In this document: piece after piece, positions 6,933 to 15,991 of the stretch
Position numbering within the stretch: position 1 is the first letter of the stretch
How the letters are laid out: each line of letters starts with the position of its first letter
Source of the DNA: DASWVC01 sp036401335
GTDB taxonomy: Bacteria > Verrucomicrobiota > Verrucomicrobiia > Chthoniobacterales > JAFAMB01
Assembly (NCBI GenBank): GCA_036401335.1
Contig: DASWVC010000008.1
Coordinates: 1-28,587, forward strand
Length of the DNA: 28,587 bases
Reading direction: 5' to 3'
Notes under the pieces: generated by a model
Database searches by the model: none
The model's input: only the letters and a program-made list of their open reading frames with translations
What the model was told of the DNA's origin: nothing
Translations under genes and position numbers: made by a program

Positions 6933-8608
6933 GCGATACCCCTCCTCCCCTTTTTAACGTCCAGATTGACGGTGTCTGGCACCAGTTTCCGAAAGGGACA
7001 CGCGTTATTGAGGCTTGCTCCGAAACCGGCAAGTTTATCCCGCGGTACTGTTACCATAAAAAGCTAAGTTCCCCGGGCAACTGCCGGATGTGCCTCATCG
7101 AGATGGGCATGCCGAAGATGGGCCCGGACCGGAAACCGGAACTGGGGACCGATGGTAAACCGGTGATCAACTGGATTCCTCGTCCGCAGATTTCCTGCGC
7201 CCAGGACGTGGCCGACGGCATGGGGATCCGCACCGATTCGCCGATGGTCCGCGAGTGCCGCAACGGGGTGATGGAGTTCCTTTTGATCAATCACCCGCTT
7301 GACTGCCCGATTTGCGACCAGGCCGGTGAATGCCAGTTGCAGGAGTTTAGCGTCCAATACGGGACCGGCGGTTCGCGGTTCCTGGAAGAAAAGGTTAAGA
7401 AACCGAAGCGGGTCGAGCTCGGGCCGCGGGTTACGTTGGACGACGAGCGCTGCATTCTGTGCTCCCGCTGCATCCGTTTCATGAAAGAGGTTGCCAACGA
7501 CGACGTCCTCGGGTTTGCGAGCCGCGGCAGCCACACGTACCTGACTGCTCATCCGGGTCGTCACCTCGACAGCAATTATTCGCTTAACACCGTCGACATC
7601 TGCCCGGTCGGCGCGCTGACGAGCACTGACTTCCGCTTTAAAATGCGGGTTTGGTTCTTGAAAGAGACCAAAAGCATCTGCACGAGTTGCGCGACCGGCT
7701 GCAACACCCTCATTGGCACCCGGGAGGGGATTGTTTACCGCCAGACCCCACGCGAGAACGATGCCGTAAACTCCTGCTGGATGTGCGACTACGGCCGGTT
7801 GAACTTTCATTACGTTAATTCCGAGGACCGGCTGAAAGCGCCGCAAACCCGTCAGAACGGGGCGTTGAGCGACACCGGCTGGACGGCTGCCCTGACCCGG
7901 ACCGCCGATGCCCTGCGCAAGTTCCCGGGAAGTGAAGTTGCCGTGATTGCTTCCGCGCGGATGACCAATGAAGAGCTCTGGCTGACCCGCCGTTTGATCG
8001 ACGCGCTGGGGACCACGCACCACGACGTCGTGCCTCGTCACGGGGAGGCAGACAAGATCCTGCTTAACGCCGATCGGAACCCGAACACACTGGGTGCGCA
8101 ACTCCTGGGCGTAACCGACGAGAATCCCGGAGGGAGACTGCGGGGAATCGTGGACGCGGTGCGGGCCGGAGAAATCAAAGCCGTGGTTGCGTTGGGCGAA
8201 GATCTGGCCGAGGCCGGGTTCACCGTCCAGGATCTGCATGGGCTGTCCTTTTTGGCGGCCATGGGCATCCTCCCGAGCGAGACCACGTCCGCGGCCACCG
8301 TGATTCTACCGGGTGCCAGCTTTGCCGAGAAACGGGGCTCGATGATCAACGCCAAGGGCCGGTTGCAGCGCCTTAACCGAGCCGTGCCGGTTCTGTCGCA
8401 GGCGAGGGACGATTGGGAAATCTTGCGCGACCTGGTTCAGCACCTGACCGGTGCGAATGGGGTGTACCTGATCGAAGACGTCTTCCGGCAGATGGCCGAG
8501 TCGGTGGCTGAACTGCGCGGCCTGACCCTGAGCAAGATCAGCGACATGGGCATCGAACTGGAAGATGCGCCGGAAGCGTCCCCCACTCCGGAGCCGGCCA
8601 AGGTATGA
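6929..8608 (+). CDS. nuoG: NADH-quinone oxidoreductase subunit G, compact form (75 kDa-type)
   Basis: This is the electron-relay subunit of the peripheral arm. Ligands for four clusters can be placed: N1b [2Fe-2S] (Cys41, 52, 55, 90), N5 (His122, Cys126, 129, 135), N4 (Cys175, 178, 181, 225) and an N7-type site (Cys251, 254, 258, 286, with the exact C-x2-C-x3-C-x27-C spacing). The protein has only 559 residues, against ~680-910 in many homologues. The molybdopterin-oxidoreductase-like C-terminal domain is therefore reduced, although GASFAEKRGSMINAKGRLQ from that fold is kept. It ends in a Pro/Glu/Ala-rich tail and overlaps nuoH by 4 bp. Confidence 0.96.
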   Translation: MSDTPPPLFNVQIDGVWHQFPKGTRVIEACSETGKFIPRYCYHKKLSSPGNCRMCLIEMGMPKMGPDRKPELGTDGKPVINWIPRPQISCAQDVADGMGIRTDSPMVRECRNGVMEFLLINHPLDCPICDQAGECQLQEFSVQYGTGGSRFLEEKVKKPKRVELGPRVTLDDERCILCSRCIRFMKEVANDDVLGFASRGSHTYLTAHPGRHLDSNYSLNTVDICPVGALTSTDFRFKMRVWFLKETKSICTSCATGCNTLIGTREGIVYRQTPRENDAVNSCWMCDYGRLNFHYVNSEDRLKAPQTRQNGALSDTGWTAALTRTADALRKFPGSEVAVIASARMTNEELWLTRRLIDALGTTHHDVVPRHGEADKILLNADRNPNTLGAQLLGVTDENPGGRLRGIVDAVRAGEIKAVVALGEDLAEAGFTVQDLHGLSFLAAMGILPSETTSAATVILPGASFAEKRGSMINAKGRLQRLNRAVPVLSQARDDWEILRDLVQHLTGANGVYLIEDVFRQMAESVAELRGLTLSKISDMGIELEDAPEASPTPEPAKV

Positions 8609-9720
8609 GTGCGCTCTGGGCCGGCCTCGCCATTTCGCTGGTCAAGACCATCGGGCTGATTTTTCTCGTGGTTTTGCCGATGGTCTCTTACACCGTCTAC
8701 GCGGAACGGCGCGTCAGTGCGTTGATCCAGGACCGGGTCGGACCAAACCGGGTCGGTCCTTCTGGTTTACTGCAGCCGGTGGCGGATGCGTTGAAACTCC
8801 TCTTAAAAGAGGATTTCACTCCGGCTCACGTCAACAAATTCTATTACTGGCTGGCTCCGGCCTGCGCGATGGCGCCCTCGATGATGGCGCTTGCGGTCAT
8901 TCCGTTTGGCAGCCAGCTCTGGGGTCAACCGATGGTGGTTGCGGATGTCGACATCGGCGTTTTGTGGGTCTTTGCCGTTTCCTCGCTGGGCGTTTACGGG
9001 ATCGTGCTAGCCGGTTGGTCGTCCAATTCGAAGTACCCGTTTCTAGGGGGAATCCGGTCAACTTCCCAGATGATTTCGTATGAGTTGTCCCTTGGACTCT
9101 CGGTCATCCCCATTTTCCTGATTTGCGGCACGTTGAACCTGCCTGCCATCGTCAACTACCAGATCCAGCACGGCTGGTTGATTTCGCCGTTCTGGCTTCA
9201 AGGCTTCAGCCCGGGTGCGATCCTGCGCTCATTCGATTTCTGGCGGGTGGTGCTCTGGGTGCCGCTCTTTATTTCTTTCATCGTCTTTACGGTTTCGATG
9301 TTCGCGGAGACAAACCGGCTGCCGTTTGATTTGCCGGAATCGGAGACCGAGTTGGTGGGCGGCTACCACACGGAGTATTCATCGATGAAATTCGCCCTGT
9401 TTTTCCTTGGGGAATACGCGGCGATGATCACCGGGTCAGCGGTCATCGTAACCCTGTTTTTTGGTGCATGGTACGTGCCGGGCATTCCGACCAGCGTGGC
9501 CAACCCGTACTCACTTTGGGGAGTGGTCCTGGGGCTCGTGCACATCGGTTGCTTCTTTGCCAAAGTTGCGCTGCTGCTCTTTTTCTTTATCTGGGTTCGT
9601 TGGACCGTGCCACGTTTTCGTTACGACCAGCTTATGCACCTGGGGTGGTACTTTTTCTTCGAGATCGCCCTTGCCAATATCCTGGTGGTCGCTGTGGTCC
9701 TTGCCATCATGCCTAGATAA
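8605..9720 (+). CDS. nuoH: NADH-quinone oxidoreductase subunit H (ND1)
   Basis: This membrane subunit lines the quinone tunnel at the heel of complex I. It has 371 residues and about eight or nine hydrophobic helices. Conserved segments are visible: DRVGPNRVGPSGLLQPVADALKLL near residues 45-70, RSTSQMISYEL in the middle, and the acidic loop RLPFDLPESETELVGGYHTEY around 235-255, which contacts the quinone-reduction machinery. The start ATG overlaps the nuoG stop (ATGA), a sign of translational coupling. Confidence 0.97.
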   Translation: MSALWAGLAISLVKTIGLIFLVVLPMVSYTVYAERRVSALIQDRVGPNRVGPSGLLQPVADALKLLLKEDFTPAHVNKFYYWLAPACAMAPSMMALAVIPFGSQLWGQPMVVADVDIGVLWVFAVSSLGVYGIVLAGWSSNSKYPFLGGIRSTSQMISYELSLGLSVIPIFLICGTLNLPAIVNYQIQHGWLISPFWLQGFSPGAILRSFDFWRVVLWVPLFISFIVFTVSMFAETNRLPFDLPESETELVGGYHTEYSSMKFALFFLGEYAAMITGSAVIVTLFFGAWYVPGIPTSVANPYSLWGVVLGLVHIGCFFAKVALLLFFFIWVRWTVPRFRYDQLMHLGWYFFFEIALANILVVAVVLAIMPR

Positions 9721-9734
9721 ACCCGGAATTTCCC

Positions 9735-10265
9735 ATGGCTTACACCGTTTCCCGCCCCAAGCTCACGTTGGCCGAAAAGGCCTACCTGCCCTCCCTCTTC
9801 ACCGGGCTCAGCATCACCTTACAACATTTTTTCAAGATCCTGACCGGTCGCCGCAAGGTCACGATGCAGTACCCGGAAGAAAAGTGGGACACCAAAATGC
9901 CTTCGCATTACCGGGGAGCTCCTACCTTGGTCACCGACGAACACGGCCGGGAGCGGTGCGTCGCCTGTCAGCTGTGCGAATTCATCTGCCCCCCACGGGC
10001 AATTACGATCAAGCCGGCGGAAATTCCGCAAGGCGACCGCTGGCGCAAGGTGGAAAAGTTTCCGGAACGTTTTGAGATCGACATGATCCGTTGCATCTAC
10101 TGCGGGTTGTGCGAAGAAGTCTGCCCCGAACAGGCCATCTTCCTCCGGAAGGACTACGCCATCACCGGCCTCACGCGCGCCGAGATGGTGCACGACAAAG
10201 AGAAGCTGTATGAACTCGGGGGAGTGATGACCGGGCTGGTCTTTAAATGGAACGAAAAGAAATAG
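9735..10265 (+). CDS. nuoI: NADH-quinone oxidoreductase subunit I (23 kDa ferredoxin-like)
   Basis: This subunit holds clusters N6a and N6b, which feed electrons towards N2 and the quinone site. Two complete ferredoxin motifs are present: Cys75/78/81/85 (CVACQLCEFICP) and Cys120/123/126/130 (CIYCGLCEEVCP). The N-terminal amphipathic stretch (about 18-40) is typical of the part that lies on the membrane. Its 176 residues match the family. The gap to nuoH is 14 bp and to nuoJ is 7 bp. Confidence 0.97.
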   Translation: MAYTVSRPKLTLAEKAYLPSLFTGLSITLQHFFKILTGRRKVTMQYPEEKWDTKMPSHYRGAPTLVTDEHGRERCVACQLCEFICPPRAITIKPAEIPQGDRWRKVEKFPERFEIDMIRCIYCGLCEEVCPEQAIFLRKDYAITGLTRAEMVHDKEKLYELGGVMTGLVFKWNEKK

Positions 10266-10272
10266 GAGCACG

Positions 10273-10776
10273 ATGACTCCCGTACTTTTCTGGACGTTTT
10301 CGGGCATCATGCTCCTGTTTGCGACGCTGGTCGTTGTCAATCGCAACCCCGTGGCGAGTGCGTTGAGCCTGGTCGTTTCCTTTCTCGGTTTGGCCGCTCT
10401 TTTTGTATCCCTTGACGCGTTCTTTATCGGCGTTATCCAGATCCTGGTCTATGCCGGGGCGGTCATGGTGCTTTTCCTTTTTATCATCATGCTGCTGGAC
10501 TTGCGGGCTGAGGGGCGCCGCAAAGTGAACGTGCCCGCGGTTTTCGGTGGCGTTGTCGTGATCACCTTGTTCGTGAAGGTGCTGTTCGACGTTTGCTATG
10601 GGTTTCAGGGAGGCCGCGCGGTGTTCCCACCGATTGAACACTCGGCTCATGGCGACGTTTGGCACATCGGCATGACCCTTTTCCAAACTTACAAACTGCC
10701 TTTGCAAGTCGTGGGCACCCTGGTGCTGGTCGCGTCGATCGGGGTGGTTCTATTAAGCAAGCGCGAACTGAGGTAA
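10273..10776 (+). CDS. nuoJ: NADH-quinone oxidoreductase subunit J (ND6)
   Basis: This membrane-arm subunit has 167 residues and five predicted helices. The third helix contains the signature IQILVYAGAVMVLFLFIIMLL (about 58-78), which includes the pi-bulge helix that moves during coupling. AGGAG at the nuoI stop gives a clear ribosome binding site for this start. It is followed 4 bp later by nuoK. Confidence 0.96.
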   Translation: MTPVLFWTFSGIMLLFATLVVVNRNPVASALSLVVSFLGLAALFVSLDAFFIGVIQILVYAGAVMVLFLFIIMLLDLRAEGRRKVNVPAVFGGVVVITLFVKVLFDVCYGFQGGRAVFPPIEHSAHGDVWHIGMTLFQTYKLPLQVVGTLVLVASIGVVLLSKRELR

Positions 10777-10780
10777 GGCC

Positions 10781-11098
10781 ATGGTCACCCTTAACGATTA
10801 CCTGATGGTGAGCGGCCTGCTTTTTACGATCGGTTTCGCCGGCGTTCTCCTCCGGCGCAACATCATCATCATCTTCATGGCATTGGAGTTGATGCTGAAC
10901 GCCGCCAACCTTTCTTTGGTGGGATTTTCCCGGTTCAACGTTCAAAACGGTTTGCCCGATTACAACGCCCAGGTGCTCGTCTTTTTCATTATTACCGTGG
11001 CCGCCGCCGAAGTCTCCGTCGGGTTGGCCGTCATCGTTGCATTGTACCGCGCGCGCCAGACGACGCATGTGGAGGACATCACCAGCCTTAAATTTTAA
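10781..11098 (+). CDS. nuoK: NADH-quinone oxidoreductase subunit K (ND4L)
   Basis: A small three-helix membrane subunit of 105 residues in the proton channel next to NuoN. The two buried glutamates known to matter in the family are visible: Glu36 in FMALELMLNAANL and Glu77 in VAAAEVSVGLA. The gene lies 4 bp after nuoJ and 3 bp before nuoL. Confidence 0.97.
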   Translation: MVTLNDYLMVSGLLFTIGFAGVLLRRNIIIIFMALELMLNAANLSLVGFSRFNVQNGLPDYNAQVLVFFIITVAAAEVSVGLAVIVALYRARQTTHVEDITSLKF

Positions 11099-11101
11099 CG
11101 C

Positions 11102-12892
11102 ATGAACGCCGCTCCCTGGCTCATCCTTTTTGCTCCCCTGACGGCGGCGGTGGTTATCACGCTGTTCACCCTGCGGTCCCGCCAGCTAAGCTCCTACGTC
11201 GCAGTAACGGGGGTTTTTGTTTCGTTCCTGGCTGCGCTGGCGGTTTTTGCAGGGCCGGATCACGCGGCCGGTTTCAACTGGATTGACGTCGGCATTTTCC
11301 AAGTGCCCTTTGGCTACGTCATTGACGATTACAGCAAGATGCTCCTCCTGGTGGTGACCGGCATCGGGCTTCTCATCCAGCTCTATTCATTGGGCTACAT
11401 GGCCGATGACGCCGGGCAGTCCCGCTATTTTGCGGCCCTCTCGTTGTTCATGTTCTCGATGCTGGGCATTGTCCTGGCCAACAATTTCGTGATGATGTTC
11501 ATCTTCTGGGAATTGGTTGGGGTCAGTTCCTACCTGCTTATCGGCCATTGGTTCGAGCGCCCCTCGGCAGCCGATGCCGCCAACAAAGCCTTCCTGGTGA
11601 ACCGCATTGGTGATTTCGGGTTTATGCTGGGCATCCTCATGGTCTGGAGTGCCTCCGGCACCCTGGTTTTCGGAGATCTGGCTCAAAAATGGCCCGGCCT
11701 GAATCTCTCGCCTGCTTATGCCCTGGCTGCGGCCCTGCTGGTCTTTTGCGGGGCCGTCGGAAAATCGGCCCAGTTCCCGCTCCACGTCTGGTTGCCGGAT
11801 GCCATGGAAGGCCCCACCCCGGTCTCTGCACTCATTCACGCGGCGACGATGGTGGCGGCAGGGGTCTACATGCTGGCGCGTGTTTTCTTCTTGTTTGAAG
11901 GCCGGTGGGCTGCTCTCGGCGTGGTGCTTTGGATCGGCTTGGCCACCTCCCTGCTGGCTGCGCTGATGGCTACCCAACAGGATGACATCAAACGCATTCT
12001 GGCGTATTCCACGCTTTCCCAGCTGGGTTTGATGGTTTCGGCTCTTGGACTTGGCGTGCCGCACGCCGCATTGTTTCACCTATTTACCCACGCGTTTTTT
12101 AAAGCCCTTCTTTTCCTGGGGGCCGGTTCTGTGATCCACAGCCTGCACCATGAGCAGGACATCTGGCACATGGGCGGCCTTCAACGAAGGATGCCCCTCA
12201 CCTTCTGGACGTTTGCGGCCGCTACCCTGGCATTGGTGGGGTGCCCGCCGTTCGCGGGGTTCTGGAGTAAAGACGCCATTGTGGCCACGGCGTTTGGACG
12301 CCAACCGCTCGCCGGGCTTGTGATCTCCCTGGTGAATTTCCTGACGGCCTTTTACATGACCCGGCTGTTTGTGGTGGCTTTCTGGGGAAGCCCACGTTCC
12401 TCCTCCGCAGAACACGCCCACGAGTCGCCAGCCGTCATGACCACGCCGCTGGTGATGTTGGCCGTTCCCTCGGTGCTCATTGGTCTGCCGTTCATCGCGC
12501 CCGTCTTTGTGCCGTCTTCTGAACCGGAGGCGCCGGCGATTTTGGCGGTGCTGGTATCGTTGCTGGTCCTTGCCGCCGGAGTGGCTCTGGGCTGGCGCTT
12601 TTACCGGGGCGCGGCCAAGGATCCGGTGCACATCCCTCTTTTCGCAAACCGGTTCTACATCGACGCGTTCTACGGTCGCCTCGTGCGGTACACCCAGGAT
12701 GCATTGTCTACGATCGCCGGGTTTACCGACCGCTGGATCATCGACGGTGGGATCGTCAAAGGCCTGAGCGGCGCAACTTTCTGGTCAGGTTTCGCCTTGC
12801 GTTTTCTGCAAATCGGGAACCTGCAGGCGTACGCTTTTCTGTTTGGGATCGGCGTTGTGTTGCTGCTTTACATCATTCTCTTCGCATCATGA
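11102..12892 (+). CDS. nuoL: NADH-quinone oxidoreductase subunit L (ND5)
   Basis: This is the distal antiporter-like proton-pumping subunit, with 596 residues and about 15-16 hydrophobic segments. Visible signatures include the FIFWELVGVSSYLLIG segment with its key glutamate, KSAQFPLHVWLPDAMEGPTPVSALIHAATMV with the conserved lysine, and HLFTHAFFKALLFLGAGSVIH. The C-terminal part (after about residue 480) carries the extra long lateral helix region typical of NuoL but not NuoM or NuoN. The stop overlaps nuoM by 4 bp. Confidence 0.97.
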   Translation: MNAAPWLILFAPLTAAVVITLFTLRSRQLSSYVAVTGVFVSFLAALAVFAGPDHAAGFNWIDVGIFQVPFGYVIDDYSKMLLLVVTGIGLLIQLYSLGYMADDAGQSRYFAALSLFMFSMLGIVLANNFVMMFIFWELVGVSSYLLIGHWFERPSAADAANKAFLVNRIGDFGFMLGILMVWSASGTLVFGDLAQKWPGLNLSPAYALAAALLVFCGAVGKSAQFPLHVWLPDAMEGPTPVSALIHAATMVAAGVYMLARVFFLFEGRWAALGVVLWIGLATSLLAALMATQQDDIKRILAYSTLSQLGLMVSALGLGVPHAALFHLFTHAFFKALLFLGAGSVIHSLHHEQDIWHMGGLQRRMPLTFWTFAAATLALVGCPPFAGFWSKDAIVATAFGRQPLAGLVISLVNFLTAFYMTRLFVVAFWGSPRSSSAEHAHESPAVMTTPLVMLAVPSVLIGLPFIAPVFVPSSEPEAPAILAVLVSLLVLAAGVALGWRFYRGAAKDPVHIPLFANRFYIDAFYGRLVRYTQDALSTIAGFTDRWIIDGGIVKGLSGATFWSGFALRFLQIGNLQAYAFLFGIGVVLLLYIILFAS

Positions 12893-14367
12893 GTTTTCTT
12901 GTTCACCTGATCTACCTGGCCCCTTTGTTGGGTGGGTTCGCTGTCCTGGGAGGAGCGCCTGCCCGGAAAACTGCCTTGGGGGTCAGCGGGGCAGCCGTAC
13001 TCGCAGCTTTGCTGGTCTTTATCGGCTACGATCATCGGACCGCCGGGTACCAGTTTCTTTCGAAGCTCACGCTCGTGCGTCCGTGGGACCTGAAGTTCCT
13101 GGTCGGCGTCGACGGCCTCAACGCGACCTTGCTTCTTCTCACGGCGCTGGTTGGGTTTACGGCGATTTGTTTGTCGCCGGAAATCGTGGAAGGGCCCCGG
13201 CGTTACCTGGCCTGCGTTCTCTTAATCACGGCCGGGGCGGCCGGCGCGTTCGCTTCGCTTGACCTGTTTTTCTTCTATGCCTTTCATGAACTAGCGCTTA
13301 TTCCGACGTTTTTGATGATCGGCATCTGGGGCTCAGGCAACCGGCAGGCGGCGGCTTGGAAAGTGACGATTTACCTCTCGTTAGGCAGCATCGTGCTGCT
13401 CATTGGGCTTATCGGGCTTTACCTGTTGCCCCCTCCGGAGCAGCGCACCTTTGACATCATCAAACTCCAGCAATTGGCTTCGTCGGGCGTCTTCAATGGA
13501 CCTGGATCCCGCACGGTTTACTTGTTGATGTTAACGGGTTTCGGCACGTTGGTTTCCCTCTTTCCCTTTCACACGTGGGCCCCGCAGGCTTACGCTTCCG
13601 CTCCCCTGCCGGTGGCCATGCTGCACGCCGGCGTGTTAAAGAAATTCGGCCTTTATGGACTGCTCCGCGTGGCCCTCCCCTTGATGCCGGAATCAGCAAA
13701 GCATTGGACGCCGCTTCTGTTGGTGTTGCTTGCCTGCAACCTCCTGTTTGTGGGGTTGGCCACCATCAGCCAGAAGCAACTCGACATGACCCTTGGGTAT
13801 TCAAGCGTCATGCACATGGGCTATGTGTTCCTGGGGCTTGCTACGTTCAATCAAATCGGACTTAGCGGTGCTGCGTTGCTTTTGCTGGCCCACGGACTCT
13901 CCATTGCCGCCCTGTTTGCGGTTAGCGGCGAAATCCGACGGCAAACCCATACGCTGGATTATCGTGACCTCGGCGGATTAGCCCAAACCATGCCGACGTT
14001 GAGTGTGTTATTTGGCATGGCAATGTTTGCCTCCATCGGTTTACCGGGCTTCGCGAACTTCGCGTCCGAACTGCTCGTGTTCTTTGGTGCGTTCAAGAAT
14101 TCGACCCCGGGTGCAGGCTTTAACGGGTTCCAGATTGTAGGGGTAATCGCCCTTTGGGGCGTGGTCATCTCGGCGGTGTACATGTTGCGGGCTTACCGTG
14201 CGGTGTTCCTGGGCGAACGGGTTGCGCGATGGCAGACGCTCAAAGACATGCCGCTTGCCCTGAGCTGGCCAGTGGCATTGCTCGTCGCCGCCCTGTTAAT
14301 CGTTGGCTTTGCACCTCAAACTGTTCTGCAGGCCGTTGCTCCGGCCATTCACCTGTTCGTGAAATAA
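12889..14367 (+). CDS. nuoM: NADH-quinone oxidoreductase subunit M (ND4)
   Basis: This is the middle antiporter-like subunit of the membrane arm, with 492 residues and about 14 hydrophobic helices. Typical segments are FLVGVDGLNATLLLLTALVG near residue 70, FYAFHELALIPTFLMIGIWG (functional Glu in FHELALIP) and FPFHTWAPQAYASAPLPVA. It starts within the ATGA overlap with nuoL and ends 5 bp before nuoN. Confidence 0.97.
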   Translation: MSFLVHLIYLAPLLGGFAVLGGAPARKTALGVSGAAVLAALLVFIGYDHRTAGYQFLSKLTLVRPWDLKFLVGVDGLNATLLLLTALVGFTAICLSPEIVEGPRRYLACVLLITAGAAGAFASLDLFFFYAFHELALIPTFLMIGIWGSGNRQAAAWKVTIYLSLGSIVLLIGLIGLYLLPPPEQRTFDIIKLQQLASSGVFNGPGSRTVYLLMLTGFGTLVSLFPFHTWAPQAYASAPLPVAMLHAGVLKKFGLYGLLRVALPLMPESAKHWTPLLLVLLACNLLFVGLATISQKQLDMTLGYSSVMHMGYVFLGLATFNQIGLSGAALLLLAHGLSIAALFAVSGEIRRQTHTLDYRDLGGLAQTMPTLSVLFGMAMFASIGLPGFANFASELLVFFGAFKNSTPGAGFNGFQIVGVIALWGVVISAVYMLRAYRAVFLGERVARWQTLKDMPLALSWPVALLVAALLIVGFAPQTVLQAVAPAIHLFVK

Positions 14368-14372
14368 CCGGT

Positions 14373-15809
14373 ATGCCCCCTTACCTCGTTGAACTCCTGG
14401 TTTTGTTGCTTGGCTTGGCCATGTTGGTAGGTGAATCTTTTTTTCGGGCCGACCGTCGCCGGAGCCTTCTTGCCCTTGCCGGGATGGCCGGGCTCGCGTT
14501 CGTGTTTTTGCTGCTGCAGTTTGCACCGTTCGCACCCTCCGGGTTGGCCGCTTACGCCGCGGATGCACCCGCTCTCTTCTTCAAAAAGTTCGTCGTCCTG
14601 ACGACCATTGTGGTGACCGTGATGTCGCTGGACTACTCGGAAACCATCTCCCGTTACATTCACGGCTCCACCCCGCAAGCCGGTCTCGGTGAGTACTATG
14701 CCCTGCCCGTTTTATCCTGCGCTGGCATGATGTGGATGGCTTCCGCGGCCGATTTCATCCTCATTTTCGTTTCCCTCGAACTGGTCACCATCTCCTTTTA
14801 CATCCTGGTCGCCTACATGCGGCGAAACCCCGCTTCCTTGGAAGCCGGGGTGAAATACTTGATTTTAGGTGCGCTCTCGACCGGATTCCTGGTTTATGGG
14901 ATCACTTGGATCTACGGGATAACGGGCCAGACCAACCTGGCCGCGGTTCAGCAGGTTCTGCCTGGCATTGCCGTCCAGAACCAGCCCGGTCTGTTGTTCG
15001 GGGCCCTGCTCGTGCTGGTTGGACTGGGTTATAAAATCGCCGCTGCCCCGTTTCAGTTCTGGGTTCCGGATGTCTACCAGGGCGCACCCACACCCACCAC
15101 GGCCTTCCTTTCTGTTGGCTCCAAGGCAGTCGGCTTCATGGTCTTGTTACGGGTGGTTCAATCGTTGCAATCGGTGCCGGCGGTGGGCAACAAAGTGGTG
15201 ACAGCCCTCGTGTGGCTGGCTGCCGCCACGCTCATCTACGGAAACCTGGCGGCGTTGCCGCAGACCAATTTCAAACGGCTGTTGGCGTACTCGAGCATTG
15301 GGCACGCGGGCTACCTGCTGATGGCCGTGGCGAGCGTTGGGACCGTAGACGCGGGGCGGGCTGTGGTCATCTACCTTGCCGCTTACCTGCTCATGACGCT
15401 GCTCTCGTTCCTGATCCTGATCAACGTGGCGAAGCATTCCGAGGGCGATGACATTGCCCATTTCAATGGTCTGTCCCGGCGCTCGCCTTTCCTGGCTTTC
15501 AGCCTGCTCGTTGCCATGATGTCGTTGGCAGGCGTGCCTTTTACGGCAGGGTTCCTGGGCAAATTCATGGTCTTCAAGGTAGCGTTCGAGGCCCAGCAGC
15601 ACCTTTTGCTGGTGCTGGCCGTGGTCACGGTGGGCTGCGGGTTTTACTATTACCTCAAGGTGGTTCGCGCAATGTACTGGCAGGCGTTGCCGGCAAACTC
15701 GCCGGTTATTAGCCTGAGTCCCCTCTCGGCCGCAACCATTGCCGTGCTTCTCGTGTTGATTTTTGCCCTCGGGATTTTTCCGCAGCTTGGCTTGGGCCTG
15801 CTGCGGTGA
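14373..15809 (+). CDS. nuoN: NADH-quinone oxidoreductase subunit N (ND2)
   Basis: This is the third antiporter-like subunit, nearest the quinone module. From ATG 14373 it has 478 residues. That start is preferred because it lies 5 bp after the nuoM stop and begins directly with the first hydrophobic helix, whereas the frame stays open into nuoM by chance. Visible hallmarks are FVSLELVTISFYILVAYMRR, GYKIAAAPFQFWVPDVYQGAPTP with conserved lysine, and NFKRLLAYSSIGHAGYLLM. It is the last nuo gene; a weak hairpin and repeat copy B follow. Confidence 0.96.
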   Translation: MPPYLVELLVLLLGLAMLVGESFFRADRRRSLLALAGMAGLAFVFLLLQFAPFAPSGLAAYAADAPALFFKKFVVLTTIVVTVMSLDYSETISRYIHGSTPQAGLGEYYALPVLSCAGMMWMASAADFILIFVSLELVTISFYILVAYMRRNPASLEAGVKYLILGALSTGFLVYGITWIYGITGQTNLAAVQQVLPGIAVQNQPGLLFGALLVLVGLGYKIAAAPFQFWVPDVYQGAPTPTTAFLSVGSKAVGFMVLLRVVQSLQSVPAVGNKVVTALVWLAAATLIYGNLAALPQTNFKRLLAYSSIGHAGYLLMAVASVGTVDAGRAVVIYLAAYLLMTLLSFLILINVAKHSEGDDIAHFNGLSRRSPFLAFSLLVAMMSLAGVPFTAGFLGKFMVFKVAFEAQQHLLLVLAVVTVGCGFYYYLKVVRAMYWQALPANSPVISLSPLSAATIAVLLVLIFALGIFPQLGLGLLR

Positions 15810-15830
15810 AAAGGCCGTGAGGCTTTTAAA
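15809..15830 (+). terminator. Possible weak intrinsic terminator after nuoN
   Basis: AAAAGGCC, loop GTGA, then GGCTTTT form a short hairpin with one bulged G. It begins at the last base of the nuoN stop codon and runs into TTTTAAA. The stem is short, so it may only work together with the larger inverted repeat that starts at 15811. Confidence 0.3.
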
Positions 15831-15944
15831 TGCCACGAATCAAAAAGCCGAAGAATGCTACGGATAAGAAGTAAAGCCTCTTGCCTGCTGCCATTCTTTG
15901 ATCCTTTGGTTTTTTGATTTGTGGCATTGCCTTTTGAAGGCCTT
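15811..15944. repeat. Intergenic palindromic repeat element, copy B
   Basis: This 134-bp inverted repeat fills most of the nuoN-foldase gap. Its outer ends are AAGGCC and GGCCTT. Inside, AATGCCACGAATCAAAAA (from 15829) pairs with the reverse complement of 15904-15928, which begins AATGCCACAAATCAAAAA; about 22 of 25 bases match by eye. The arm also contains ATCAAAGAATGG-type sequence shared with copy A at 1741-1896. It could form a long hairpin in the transcript. Confidence 0.75.
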
Positions 15945-15991
15945 GCCAAGGTCGCCGCTTCGGGGCAAGTTCAGGGTTCTTCTTTTGCATT

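Noticed and set aside
7064..8239. A 391-residue minus-strand frame opposite nuoG
   Set aside because: High GC keeps antisense frames open. The plus strand has all iron-sulfur ligands of NuoG.
14154..14372. Extended start for nuoN inside nuoM
   Set aside because: NuoN begins with its first membrane helix right after ATG 14373; the upstream residues are a shifted reading of nuoM.
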